In this document: in pieces, positions 27,341 to 36,100 of the stretch
Position numbering within the stretch: position 1 is the stretch's first letter
Layout: every line of letters begins with the position of its first letter
Source: CAVUNY01 sp963768585
GTDB taxonomy: Bacteria; Chloroflexota; Anaerolineae; Anaerolineales; Anaerolineaceae
Assembly: GCA_963768585.1 (NCBI GenBank)
Contig: CAVYIF010000011.1
Location: 123,134 to 187,133 of the forward strand
Reading direction: 5' to 3'
Length of the DNA stretch: 64,000 nucleotides
Position numbers and translations under genes: made by a program
Notes under the pieces: generated by a model
Seen by the model: the letters and a program-made list of their open reading frames with translations, nothing else
Database searches by the model: none
Told to the model about the DNA's origin: nothing

Positions 27341-30300
27341 GTGACGAATAAATATATGGATACATTTCCCCAGGTGACCCGTCCCCGCATCGTTGTTCCG
27401 CGCCGGCGCAGCGAGCTATTAACCCGCCAGCGTCTGTTGAACGGGTTGATGGATCGCCTGGATAATCGCCTGGTGATTATTTCTGCGCCGGCCGGTTACG
27501 GGAAAACCTCATTACTGGTCGATTTCGTTCACCATCTTGAGTGGCCGGCGTGCTGGTACGCGATTGACGAGTTGGACCACGACCTGTCGCGCTTCATCGC
27601 CCATTTCATATCCTCCATTCAAGTTCGTTTTCCACAATTTGGCCAGGCCACCCTGGGAATTCTCAGTTCCAGCACCCAGGATAGTGTAAACGTGGACATG
27701 CTTGTGGCGGCAGCGGTCAACGACATCTATGACAATATTTCCGAGCACTTTGTGGTTGTGCTGGATGATTACCACCTGATCGATGACAGCCGTCAGGTGA
27801 ACCAGTTTCTCAGCCGTTTTCTGCAAACGGTCAGCGATAACTGCCACCTGTTTGTGGCATCGCGCACCCTGCTGACACTGCCCGATCTTCCGCTTCTGGT
27901 GGCGAGGGCGCAGGTAGCCGGGATGAGTGTTGAGGAACTCAGCTTCAAAACGGATGAAATTCAGGCTTTGTTTTTGCAGAATGAGCGCCAGGTGCTGCCC
28001 ACCGAACTGGCGCGCGAAATGGTGCGCAAGACCGAAGGCTGGATCGCCGGCCTGCTGTTGTCCAGCCAGTTGGACCGGGGTGCAGCTGACCGCAGAGGGA
28101 TGCTGCGGGTGGCTGGGGTGGGGTTGTATGATTACCTGGCTCAACAGGTGATGGAAAAACAGCCGGCGGATGTGCAGGAGTTTTTGCTGCGCACCTCGCT
28201 GCTGGAAGAATTTACTGCTGCTTTTTGCGCCGAAGTGATTGGTCCGGCCCTCAATCTGGAGTTGAATTGGGATGCGCTTATGGATGCGGCCCTGCGCAAC
28301 AACCTGTTCATCCTGCCCGTGGATGAAGAATCGGTCACCCTGCGCTACCACCATCTGTTCCTGGCCTTCTTGCAGCACAGAATGCAGGAGCAGCGTCCCG
28401 AAGAGACGATCAGCATCCAAATCCGTCTGGCCCAGGTTTATGCCGGTCATGGCGAATGGGAAAGGGCCTACCGTGTTTACCAGCGGTTGGGGCGGCTCTC
28501 GGCCCAGGTAGGCTTGCTGGAGCAGGCCGGTCCGGAATTAATGATCAGCGGGCGCTTCAGTACCCTTTCGGATTGGCTGACGACCCTTCCGCAAGAGATG
28601 ACCCTGGCCCGACCGGTCCTGCTTTCGCTGCAGGGCGGCCTGGCGATCATGCGCGGCGAATTGAGGGAAGCCAGGGATTTGTTGGATCAGGCAATCGCGG
28701 GGTTAAGCAAAACTGACGATCCATACCAGTTGGCCCTGGCGTTCTCGCGCCGTTCCACAGGCCTGCGCCTGCTTGGCCGGTATGCGGAGGCCCAAAACGA
28801 TGCCGAGCGGGCCTTGCAGTTAACCGAGGAATTAGACAGCCACCCCAGGGCGCATGCCGAAGCGCAGCGCGCCCTGGGGTCGGCCTTGCTTTCTATGGGC
28901 CAGATCCACCGGGCGTTTGAGCAGCTTAACCAGGCGCACGAGGCTTATAAATCCCTGGGTGATATGGCCAGCGCAGCGCGAACGAAGCTCGATATCGGTA
29001 TGACGCAGCGCTCGCTGGGCCAATTGGATGAAGCGGAAATTGCCTATACCCAGGCGCTGGAGCTGTGGGAGGAGACGGGGAACCTGGCCTGGCAGGCCAA
29101 CCTGCTCAACAACCTGGGCGTGCTGCAGCATGAGCGCGGGGACTACCTGCCTGCTGCCCACAGCCTGGAACGAGCCGTGGAGTGCGCTCGCCTTTCCAGC
29201 TATCCGCGTATGGAAGCCTTTGCCCTGACGGGCCTGGGTGACCTTTACCGCGACCTGGAAGCATATGACGAATCCATGGAGGCTTACCGCCAGGCGGGCG
29301 CACTGGCCGAACGGTCAGAGGAGCGCTACCTTTTATTTTACCTGGACCTGGCGCGCGGGGTGCTTGCGCGGCGACAGGATCGTTTTCCGACCGCGCGCGA
29401 ACTGCTGCTGGCCGCGTCACAGCGGGCGCAGGCCGGGCTTGCGGAAATTGATCAAGCCCTTTGCCAGTTAGAACAGGCCACTTTGCTGCTGGTTCAGGGG
29501 GATTTTCAGGCGGTTGAGGAGCAGTTGGCTCACGCCGCGGCGTATTTTGCCAGCCAGGGGCGGCGTCTGGAATCCGCTCGCAGCCAGTTGATCCTGATGC
29601 TGGCGGCAGCCGGACGTGCGGATGGGGAAGCGGCACAAAATCACCGGCGTACGCTGGCGGAAATATGGGACTCCCCGGCGGCATGGCCGCCGCTGGTTTC
29701 GGCTGCGCGTGAGTTTTTACCTTTGCTGGAAAAAATGCACAACCTGCCGGAAGTGGGGCCTCAAGCCGGGCGCCTGCTGCGCCAGGTGGGGCAGCTCAAC
29801 CGCCGCTTGCCCGGGCACCGCCGCCAACTGCGCCCGCAGGCGGGGATTGTGCCGTTGGGCCCGGCGCATGTTACCATCCAGTCCCTGGGGCGGATGGAAG
29901 TTCGCGTCAACCGCAATCTGATTGCCGGCGCGGATTGGCGCTCATTGGTGGCGCGCGACCTGTTCTTTTTCCTTTTGAATAACCCCCAGGGGTTGACCAA
30001 AGAGCAGATCGGTCTGGTTTTTTGGCCGGATGCCTCTCCCGATCAGCTTCACCAGCGCTTCCGCAATCTGATTTACCGCCTGCGGCATGCCGTGGGCAGC
30101 GATGTGGTGGTGCTTGGCTCGGATGAGCTCTACCGCTTTAATCAGGCGCTGGACTACGAATATGATGTCGAAACCTTTGAGCGCGAACTGAACTACGCGG
30201 AAAAAATTGAAAAAGAAAGCGACCGCCTGCGGGGTTTGCTGCGGGCGGCCCGTCTCTACCAGGGAATATTCCTGCCAGAAATCGATGCCGAGTGGGCGTT

Positions 30301-30592
30301 GGTCGAGCGCGAGCGCCTCAAGCAGCGCTGCCTGGATGGCCTGATGAGTGCCGCCAACCTGGCCCTGGATTTAAATCGTCCCGAGCAGGCCCTGCAATCC
30401 TGCCAGGCGGCGCTTAATATGGATCCCAGCCTGGAGGAAGCTTACCGGTTGGCGATGCGTGGATACGATGCGGAAGGCAACCGGGCCGGCGTGATCCGCC
30501 AGTACCAGGCCTGCATCCAGTCCATGCAGGAAGAGTTTGATAGTGGACCCTCCCCGCAAACCGTGCATCTTTTTGAGCAGTTAACCCGCTGA
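27341..30592 (+). CDS. Large MalT-like ATPase regulator with C-terminal BTAD (SARP-type) domain
   Basis: 1083 residues from GTG 27341; ATG 27356 is an equally good start. The N-terminal STAND/MalT-type ATPase has IISAPAGYGKTSLLVDF (P-loop) and VVLDDYHLIDD (Walker B). The middle (about 400-760) is a run of TPR-like helices. The C-terminus has a winged-helix region (VARDLFFFLLNNPQGL, LVFWPDASPDQLHQRFRNL) followed by a bacterial transcriptional activation domain with more TPRs. Such fusions act as signal-integrating transcription activators. It lies directly upstream of the small-peptide operon, its most likely target, though that is inference. Confidence 0.88.
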   Translation: MTNKYMDTFPQVTRPRIVVPRRRSELLTRQRLLNGLMDRLDNRLVIISAPAGYGKTSLLVDFVHHLEWPACWYAIDELDHDLSRFIAHFISSIQVRFPQFGQATLGILSSSTQDSVNVDMLVAAAVNDIYDNISEHFVVVLDDYHLIDDSRQVNQFLSRFLQTVSDNCHLFVASRTLLTLPDLPLLVARAQVAGMSVEELSFKTDEIQALFLQNERQVLPTELAREMVRKTEGWIAGLLLSSQLDRGAADRRGMLRVAGVGLYDYLAQQVMEKQPADVQEFLLRTSLLEEFTAAFCAEVIGPALNLELNWDALMDAALRNNLFILPVDEESVTLRYHHLFLAFLQHRMQEQRPEETISIQIRLAQVYAGHGEWERAYRVYQRLGRLSAQVGLLEQAGPELMISGRFSTLSDWLTTLPQEMTLARPVLLSLQGGLAIMRGELREARDLLDQAIAGLSKTDDPYQLALAFSRRSTGLRLLGRYAEAQNDAERALQLTEELDSHPRAHAEAQRALGSALLSMGQIHRAFEQLNQAHEAYKSLGDMASAARTKLDIGMTQRSLGQLDEAEIAYTQALELWEETGNLAWQANLLNNLGVLQHERGDYLPAAHSLERAVECARLSSYPRMEAFALTGLGDLYRDLEAYDESMEAYRQAGALAERSEERYLLFYLDLARGVLARRQDRFPTARELLLAASQRAQAGLAEIDQALCQLEQATLLLVQGDFQAVEEQLAHAAAYFASQGRRLESARSQLILMLAAAGRADGEAAQNHRRTLAEIWDSPAAWPPLVSAAREFLPLLEKMHNLPEVGPQAGRLLRQVGQLNRRLPGHRRQLRPQAGIVPLGPAHVTIQSLGRMEVRVNRNLIAGADWRSLVARDLFFFLLNNPQGLTKEQIGLVFWPDASPDQLHQRFRNLIYRLRHAVGSDVVVLGSDELYRFNQALDYEYDVETFERELNYAEKIEKESDRLRGLLRAARLYQGIFLPEIDAEWALVERERLKQRCLDGLMSAANLALDLNRPEQALQSCQAALNMDPSLEEAYRLAMRGYDAEGNRAGVIRQYQACIQSMQEEFDSGPSPQTVHLFEQLTR

Positions 30593-30615
30593 GCAAATAT
30601 TAAATCTTTCTAATA

Positions 30616-30667
30616 TGTTATTAAAGAGTAATGGGGTGGCAAACCACCCCATTACTCTTTAATAACA
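30616..30667. terminator. Perfect 24-bp inverted repeat between regulator and peptide operon
   Basis: The left arm 30616-30639 and right arm 30644-30667 pair over all 24 bases around a CAAA loop. The outer half is AT-rich and the inner part is GGGGTGG/CCACCCC. It follows the regulator stop by 24 bases and is probably its terminator. The perfect stem could also be a protein-binding palindrome. Confidence 0.7.
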
Positions 30668-30769
30668 AAAACCTCAGTATTCTTATTTTATTTTAATCTT
30701 TGGTAGCCTGATTGGCAGTCTCCTGTTTGTCATACTCAGTATAGAAATACAAAACACAGGAGATTAGTC

Positions 30770-30904
30770 ATGAAAACGCTTTCCACAAAAATGTCTCAGT
30801 TGATTGCCCGCCGCGATAGCCGTGTTATCTTCTTCTTCTTGACCATTGCCATGTATATCATTTCTGCCGGTGCGCCTGATGCGTCCGGTGGCGTTGGAAT
30901 GTAG
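30770..30904 (+). CDS. 44-residue membrane or secreted peptide, unrecognised
   Basis: A short gene starting at ATG 30770, eight bases after a strong CACAGGAG site. It encodes a basic N-terminus (MKTLSTKMSQLIARRDSR), a hydrophobic helix (VIFFFLTIAMYIISAG) and a small-residue tail (APDASGGVGM). The shape is that of a signal-anchored or exported peptide, possibly a pheromone or a small membrane subunit. It is the first gene of an operon with a DUF5317 membrane protein, an Os1348/NHLP-like small protein and an HD-GYP protein. I do not recognise the family. Its reality rests on the ribosome-binding site, codon use and position. Confidence 0.7.
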   Translation: MKTLSTKMSQLIARRDSRVIFFFLTIAMYIISAGAPDASGGVGM

Positions 30905-30912
30905 TTTTTTCC

Positions 30913-31500
30913 TTGATCCTTCTTCTGGGTGCAGCTCTGGCTGGCCTGGCGGGAGGCATCGCGTGGGCCGCGATTGGCCGGCGCCCATATCAGCTCCCGG
31001 ACTTGCGCTGGGCCTGGTTGGTGCTTCTAGCCTTTATCCCACAATACTTTGCCTTCGTACAGCCGGCAACCCGAGCCTCAATTTCTACCTCGTGGATCCC
31101 TGTTTTACTGGTCGGATCCCAGGCGCTGCTCTTGATCTTTTCAATCGCGAATATTCGCCGGCCCGGCTTCTGGCTGCTGGGAGTGGGACTGGCGCTCAAT
31201 TTGCTGGTGATCTTGCTTAATGGGGGAATGATGCCCATCAGCCCGGAGACTATCCAGCACCTGTATCCTGATGCCCCGTTTGGCGCCTGGCAGATCGGCC
31301 AGCGGTTGGGTGTGGGCAAGGATATCGTCATACCGGCAGCAGAAACGCGCTTATGGTTTCTTTCCGATCATTTTTCCCTGCCAGATTGGGTTTCATATAA
31401 AGTGGCATTTAGCTTTGGAGATGTGTTGATTTCAGCAGGAGCGTTTTGGCTGCTCCTTACATTTGGCGGTAGATCTAGTTCAAAGGAGATAGTGACATGA
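30913..31500 (+). CDS. DUF5317 membrane protein
   Basis: 195 residues from TTG 30913, eight bases after the peptide stop; no better start is in frame. About five transmembrane segments are visible. The DUF5317 motif LLNGGMMPISPETI follows the third. The family has no known activity. Being sandwiched between a tiny membrane peptide and an Os1348-like protein suggests it could process, export or sense the peptide, which is inference. Its stop overlaps the next start by 4 bp (ATGA). Confidence 0.82.
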   Translation: MILLLGAALAGLAGGIAWAAIGRRPYQLPDLRWAWLVLLAFIPQYFAFVQPATRASISTSWIPVLLVGSQALLLIFSIANIRRPGFWLLGVGLALNLLVILLNGGMMPISPETIQHLYPDAPFGAWQIGQRLGVGKDIVIPAAETRLWFLSDHFSLPDWVSYKVAFSFGDVLISAGAFWLLLTFGGRSSSKEIVT

Positions 31501-31748
31501 ATCAGTTTGCTTCTGAACCTTCCCTGTCAGCAGTAAGTGCCTATCAGCGGCAGGAAATTAGCCGTGTTTTGACCGCTGCGGTTATTAACGAAAATTTCCG
31601 CAAATTATTGTTAGCAAACCCGGATCAAGCCCTGACGAAAGGTTATCGGGGCGAACCGTTCCACCTGGCCAAGGAAGAACGCACTCGCCTGGCTGCAATT
31701 CGGGCCAGTTCGTTGGCAGAGTTTGCGGCGCAAATTCCCCAATATTAG
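31497..31748 (+). CDS. Os1348/NHLP-clan-like small protein
   Basis: 83 residues starting at ATG 31497 with AAAGGAG about 9 bases upstream, overlapping DUF5317 by 4 bp. The middle reads VLTAAVINENFRKLLLANPD then QALTKGY, and the end has EERTRLAAIRASSLAEF. This is the helical pattern of the nitrile-hydratase-alpha-like leader (NHLP) clan and Os1348 proteins, which include RiPP leader-like proteins. No Gly-Gly cleavage site or Cys/Ser/Thr-rich core is visible, so it may be an orphan leader-like domain and not a precursor. Recognition is by pattern, without a profile search. Confidence 0.65.
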   Translation: MNQFASEPSLSAVSAYQRQEISRVLTAAVINENFRKLLLANPDQALTKGYRGEPFHLAKEERTRLAAIRASSLAEFAAQIPQY

Positions 31749-31815
31749 CTTGTAGGTACCTGGAAATTTTAACAAGGCTGTTTGGTATTTACACATAGAT
31801 TAGAGGTTGTGGTTG

Positions 31816-33009
31816 ATGAACGTTTCCGGCAATTTATTTCGCTACCTCCAATCCTGGCCGGAACCAGGAAAAGATTCCGTTTCAACGGAAGCTTTTTCTG
31901 TTCCAGCAGTCCTCTCAGCTGCCTCACGCTCACCAGGGAAAGGTATGCAAGAAGCACTTAATGAATTATTAGTTTTCAGCAGACAACTGTCAGTGGCCTC
32001 CACATTGGAGACCCTGTCTGCAGAAATAGCTCAAGGCGCGGTGGATATTTTACAGGCCACTTACAGCCGGGTATTGGTTCTCCAGCCCGACCGTAGCATG
32101 TCCTGCACGGCTTCTTTTGACCGGCGGGCAGGCGGGCCATCCTTTTCCGAGCCGGCTTCCCCTCCTTCTTTACAGCTTTACCAACGTGCGGCATTAAATC
32201 TTGCCCCGATGTTCTTTCGTCGTGAAAGTCCAAAATTGTCTTCATCGGAACGCCATCTCCTGGGGTTGACCAATGGAGGCGGGCTGTGCCTGGCCCCAAT
32301 GCGGCTGAATACCGAGGCGATTGGGCTGTTGGTATTGGGGCAGGAAAACGACCGCAAAGAGCAGGGGCGTCTTGAAGAAAAAAGTCGTTTGATTGCGTTC
32401 CTGGCCGAGCAATCCGCCGCCGCCCTTTACCGGGTAAGTTTAAGCGGGAGGCTGCGCGTGACCCAGCTCGAGACAGTTTTAGCGCTGGCCAAGGCTCTTG
32501 AAGCACGCGACCTGCATACTGCCGGTCATGGGCAGCGCATGACTGAAATGGCTGAAAAGGTTGCGGTGCAGATGGGGGTTCCCCCCGCCGGTCTGGAAAC
32601 GATCCGCTGGGCGGCCCTTCTGCACGATATCGGCAAAATCGGGATTGCGGATGAAATCCTGCGAAAAGAGGGACCGTTGAGTGCGGCGGAGTGGGTCATC
32701 ATGAAAAAGCATCCAACGGTGGGGGCGGAGATCGTGATGAACGTCTCGAACCTGGCGAATGTTGCCGGTCTGATTCACGCCCACCATGAACGTTTCGACG
32801 GAAAGGGATATCCTCGCGGCCTGGTAGGCGAGGAAATTCCATTGGGTGCGCGCATTATCTCCGTGGTGGACACTTACAGCGCCATGACCGATGGGCGCGT
32901 TTATCGCCCGCGCTGTACACATAAAGAAGCCGCCGCTGAATTAATTCGCTGTTCGGGAAAGAATTATGATCCCACGATTGTTGAGGCGTTTTTAAGCAAT
33001 TATTCCTAG
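31816..33009 (+). CDS. GAF-like sensor with HD-GYP phosphodiesterase domain
   Basis: 397 residues from ATG 31816 (AGAGG nine bases upstream). Residues about 40-210 form a GAF-like domain (LSVASTLETLSAEIAQGAVD). The HD-GYP domain follows: ALEARDLHTAGHGQRM, LLHDIGKIGIADEIL (HD pair), HAHHERFDGKGYPRGL (GYP motif) and VVDTYSAMT. HD-GYP enzymes hydrolyse cyclic di-GMP. No membrane segment is seen, so it is cytoplasmic. It ends the four-gene operon with the small peptide and suggests a link to second-messenger signalling. Confidence 0.88.
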   Translation: MNVSGNLFRYLQSWPEPGKDSVSTEAFSVPAVLSAASRSPGKGMQEALNELLVFSRQLSVASTLETLSAEIAQGAVDILQATYSRVLVLQPDRSMSCTASFDRRAGGPSFSEPASPPSLQLYQRAALNLAPMFFRRESPKLSSSERHLLGLTNGGGLCLAPMRLNTEAIGLLVLGQENDRKEQGRLEEKSRLIAFLAEQSAAALYRVSLSGRLRVTQLETVLALAKALEARDLHTAGHGQRMTEMAEKVAVQMGVPPAGLETIRWAALLHDIGKIGIADEILRKEGPLSAAEWVIMKKHPTVGAEIVMNVSNLANVAGLIHAHHERFDGKGYPRGLVGEEIPLGARIISVVDTYSAMTDGRVYRPRCTHKEAAAELIRCSGKNYDPTIVEAFLSNYS

Positions 33010-33048
33010 GGTCAGGGGTTTTTTTCAATGCTGCCGCTTGCAGCCGGC

Positions 33049-33073
33049 CATCCCGGGTTAATCGCCCGGGATG
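33049..33073 (+). terminator. Hairpin after the HD-GYP gene
   Basis: CATCCCGGG (33049-33057) pairs with CCCGGGATG (33065-33073) around TTAATCG, 40 bases after the stop. It is a likely terminator of the peptide operon. Confidence 0.55.
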
Positions 33074-33109
33074 TGCCGTTTAAATTGTAGTTCCAGCGAT
33101 TTTTTGAGT

Positions 33110-33559
33110 ATGATTAAGGACATGGGATATTTTGAGATTGGGATCTACATGCCGCGCAATGGATTGAATGTCGGCACTTTATGGCGCTCGGCGCAGCAGT
33201 TGGGGGCCGCCGGAATATTTACCATCGGGCGGCCTTACCGCCGCCAGACCAGCGATCCCTTCAACACTCCTGGAAACATCCCGCTGCGCCGGTATGAAAA
33301 TTTTGACCAATTCCTCGAGAACCGTCCATCTGGCGCGCAGCTGGTGGGGATCGAGATGGGTGGGACGCCGCTGGCTCAATTTGAGCATCCTGAACAAGCC
33401 ACGTATTTGCTCGGGTCTGAGGATAACGGGCTGCCGGTCAGGGTGCAGGAAAAGTGTAATGCGGTGATCGCCCTCGAGGCCATACGCCAGGCATCGTACA
33501 ATGTGGCGGTGACCGGCAGTATTGTGATGTATCATAGGGTTTTTATCCAAAAACGTTAA
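33110..33559 (+). CDS. SpoU/TrmH-family RNA 2'-O-methyltransferase
   Basis: 149 residues if started at ATG 33110; ATG 33122 is also possible and neither has an ideal ribosome-binding site. It has the SPOUT motifs: RNGLNVGTLWRSAQQLGA (motif 1), YLLGSEDNGLP (motif 2) and SYNVAVTGSIVMYHR (motif 3 knot). The short length is that of TrmL-like enzymes that methylate tRNA or rRNA ribose using SAM. Confidence 0.88.
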   Translation: MIKDMGYFEIGIYMPRNGLNVGTLWRSAQQLGAAGIFTIGRPYRRQTSDPFNTPGNIPLRRYENFDQFLENRPSGAQLVGIEMGGTPLAQFEHPEQATYLLGSEDNGLPVRVQEKCNAVIALEAIRQASYNVAVTGSIVMYHRVFIQKR

Positions 33560-33720
33560 CCGGTTGTTAGCTTAAATCGATTGACTTTTTAACACTGTTT
33601 TGCGAAAATGGTACGGAAGCAACCTGCTATTCACTTTTACGCTGCGGAAAGAGGTTGATGGGTTTAAAGATACGCCAACGTTCAGTTTTGTCGAGATTCG
33701 GGAAACGGTTTGTCCAAGGT

Positions 33721-33750
33721 CGACCGGCGATGTTCTTTCATCGCCGGTCG
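33721..33750 (+). terminator. 12-bp hairpin upstream of the RNase H-like gene
   Basis: CGACCGGCGATG (33721-33732) pairs perfectly with CATCGCCGGTCG (33739-33750); the loop is TTCTTT, followed by CTGTTT. It lies 27 bases before the next start codon, so it could end upstream transcription or act as a leader stem for the RNase H-like gene. Confidence 0.5.
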
Positions 33751-33777
33751 CTGTTTAAGCCATAGGAGAGAGAATCG

Positions 33778-34311
33778 ATGATCACACTGCGCTTCGATGG
33801 ATTGTTTCGCACCATATCTCCCAATAATGACCCGCGTGAGAAGACCGGATTGATGTGTTATGGGTGGGTGGTCCTGCGCGATGGTCGCCTGGTGGCGCAC
33901 GGGCACGGCGCATTTGCGCATGTGAAAGCGGCCAGTTCCAATTCTGCGGAATACCTGGCGTTGATCGAGGGACTGCAGGCCCTGCGCGATATGGGCGTAC
34001 AGCGCGAATCGATTGAGGTGATCGGCGATGCGCGTTCGGTTATCGAACAGATGCTGGGACTGGCGGGGGTCAGTTCGGCCCGGGCCCGGCCGTTGTACCA
34101 GCGCGCACGGCGCATCGCCCACCATTTCCGCGATTTGCGCTGGATGTGGCAGCCGCGCTGCGACAATATCCTGGCCGACCAACTGACCCGACGGGCCTTA
34201 AAAATGGTGAACTGCAACCGCGAGGGTACACGCCAGGCCCTGCGGCAGGCCGTTAAACCCCGAGACAGGTTGATGACACTGCTCGATTTATCGGTTTTTA
34301 GCGGGATATAA
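33778..34311 (+). CDS. Ribonuclease H-like domain protein
   Basis: 177 residues; AGGAGAG lies 9 bases before ATG 33778. The RNase H fold carries its acidic residues in ITLRFDGLFR, SNSAEYLALIEGLQAL, EVIGDARSVIEQM and CDNILADQLTR, matching the D-E-D-D set of the RVT_3/RNase HI-like group. It probably cleaves RNA in RNA-DNA hybrids. There is no hybrid-binding domain. It converges with the minus-strand SDR gene, with 13 bases of overlap or less. Confidence 0.8.
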   Translation: MITLRFDGLFRTISPNNDPREKTGLMCYGWVVLRDGRLVAHGHGAFAHVKAASSNSAEYLALIEGLQALRDMGVQRESIEVIGDARSVIEQMLGLAGVSSARARPLYQRARRIAHHFRDLRWMWQPRCDNILADQLTRRALKMVNCNREGTRQALRQAVKPRDRLMTLLDLSVFSGI

Positions 34312-35084
34312 AATCCTGCTTCAGCAGCAGCGGCCCCAGGCGGTCGATCAGCCAGCCAAAGCCCACTTCCAGCAATGGGGAAAAGACCATAGTCCAGGGG
34401 ATATAGGCCACCCGCCGGGGATGTTCCAGCAGCCCAAGGATACATTTGGCAACGGCCTCTGGCGGCACGGCGAAGCGTTCGGCGGGGATCGAGCCGCCCT
34501 GTTCGCGCCCGCGGGCGCGTTCAAAGAACTCGGATTGGACCGGGCCGGGGCGCACGACGCTGATTTCCACCCCGCTGCCGCGCAGCTCGCGGTATACGGC
34601 GGTGGTAAAGGTATCCAGAAAGGCCTTGCTGGCACTGTACAGCGCCACGCCCTGGTTTGGCATGCCCCCGACGATCGAGCCGACATTGATGATGTGCCCG
34701 CGGCGCCGGGCGCGCATGCCCGGCAGGTAGAGCTGGCAGAGCTGCACGCAGGCCGCCATGTTGACTGCGATCATTTCCTGGGCCAGGTTCCAGGGCATTT
34801 TTTCGACATAACCGTACCAGCCCAGCCCGGCATTATTGACCAGCAGGTCTGCCTGCGGGTAGAGCCGCAAACAGCGCCTGGCGCCCAGATGGGTCCGCCA
34901 AATCGACCGGGAAAATTTCCGCCTGGCCGCCCGCAGCCTGAATTTCGGCGGCCAACAGTCTGAGTCGCTCGGCGCGCCGGGCGGCCAGCACCACGCGCCA
35001 GCCGCGTCCGGCCAGCGTGCGGGCGGTTGCGGCGCCGATGCCGCTGGAAGCTCCGCTGATAACGGCCAGACCGGGTTTTATCAC
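34298..35084 (-). CDS. Short-chain dehydrogenase/reductase, one frameshift
   Basis: The start is GTG 35084, overlapping the epimerase stop (GTGA). The N-terminus has LAVISGASSGIGAATARTL (TGxxxGIG cofactor motif). The frame breaks near CCC 34884-34886 (plus strand); removing one base joins it to QADLLVNNAGLGWYGY. NVGSIVGG supplies the catalytic Ser and ALYSASKAF the YxxxK pair. Across the shift it is about 260 residues, normal for classical SDRs. It is the third gene of a TetR-epimerase-SDR operon, all with 4-bp overlaps. Substrate unknown. Confidence 0.83.
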
Positions 35085-36100
35085 AGCCGGGTATCCGCCG
35101 GATTGTGCACCGGGGCCAGCGCCCGGCCTCTTTCCAGCCACCAACGCACGGTGTCGCCCAGGGAGGTGGCCAGAGAGCGGGGTTGGTAGCCCAGTTCGCG
35201 CTGCGCGCGGGCGATGCTGATGTTTGAGTTGCTTTGCACCGTTTCCAATGCGTAGCGCGTGAAGCGCGGTGTGGTACGCGCCAGGCGGTAGTACATCGGG
35301 GCAAACCAGCTGCCGATGATCGCCAGAGGCATGGGGATCTTGATCGAGCTGGCGCGCAGGCCGGTTACCTGGCGCACGATGCGCCACATCCATTCCAGGG
35401 AAACGCGTTCCCCGCCCAGAATGTAGGCTGCGCCCCGGCGGCCGTTTTCACAGGCCAGGATGTGACCTTTGGCCACATCGCGCACGTCCACGAAATCGAA
35501 GAAACCATTCACCGTTACGCTGACCTTGTTCGCCATCCATCCGCGGATCAACTCGCCCATCTCGGAATGGCGGAAGTCAAAAGGACCCACGATTCCGGTC
35601 GGGCAGACGATCACCGCATCCAGCCCATACTCGGCCACGGCCTTGGTCACTTCCAACGAAGCAGCTGCTTTGCTGCGGTCGTACGCGCCGGCCGGGTTGC
35701 TGACATCGAAATGCAGCGACTCGTCGATGATTACGCCCTGCGGAGGACGCTGCAAGGCGTGGATGGAGCTGGTATATACCAGGCGTTGGACACCGGACTG
35801 CAGCGCGGCGGCGAGAATATTGCGCGTGCCCTCGATGTTCACCTGGCGCATCAAGGCCTCTTGCCCGGGCAGGATGGAGATGATTCCGGCCAGGTGGTAA
35901 ACGATCTCCACCCCGTCAAAGGCCGGCTTCAAGGTTTCTGGCTTGAGCACATCGCCTTCCACCAGCTCAGCCGGCAGCCCATCCAGGGCCGAGCGGTCCT
36001 CGCCCGGCAGGACCAATGCGCGCACGGTTTTCCCGCGTTCAACCAGTTCTCGGACCAGTACGTTGCCCACGTGCCCGGCGGCTCCGGTAACTAAGATCAT
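35081..36100 (-). CDS. NAD-dependent epimerase/dehydratase (extended SDR)
   Basis: 339 residues. MILVTGAAGHVGNVLVREL is the extended-SDR nucleotide motif. VYTSSIHAL and AYDRSKAAASLEV give the catalytic Ser and YxxxK. It resembles dihydroflavonol-4-reductase or 3-beta-HSD-like enzymes acting on sugars, terpenoids or lipids. It starts inside the TetR stop (ATGA) and ends inside the next start (GTGA), so the operon is tightly coupled and probably TetR-repressed. Confidence 0.88.
   Translation of the reverse strand: MILVTGAAGHVGNVLVRELVERGKTVRALVLPGEDRSALDGLPAELVEGDVLKPETLKPAFDGVEIVYHLAGIISILPGQEALMRQVNIEGTRNILAAALQSGVQRLVYTSSIHALQRPPQGVIIDESLHFDVSNPAGAYDRSKAAASLEVTKAVAEYGLDAVIVCPTGIVGPFDFRHSEMGELIRGWMANKVSVTVNGFFDFVDVRDVAKGHILACENGRRGAAYILGGERVSLEWMWRIVRQVTGLRASSIKIPMPLAIIGSWFAPMYYRLARTTPRFTRYALETVQSNSNISIARAQRELGYQPRSLATSLGDTVRWWLERGRALAPVHNPADTRL

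Noticed and set aside
31497..31748. RiPP precursor with a modified core
   Set aside because: The protein has no Gly-Gly cleavage site, no Cys and no Ser/Thr-rich core, and no modification enzyme is adjacent; only a leader-like domain can be supported.
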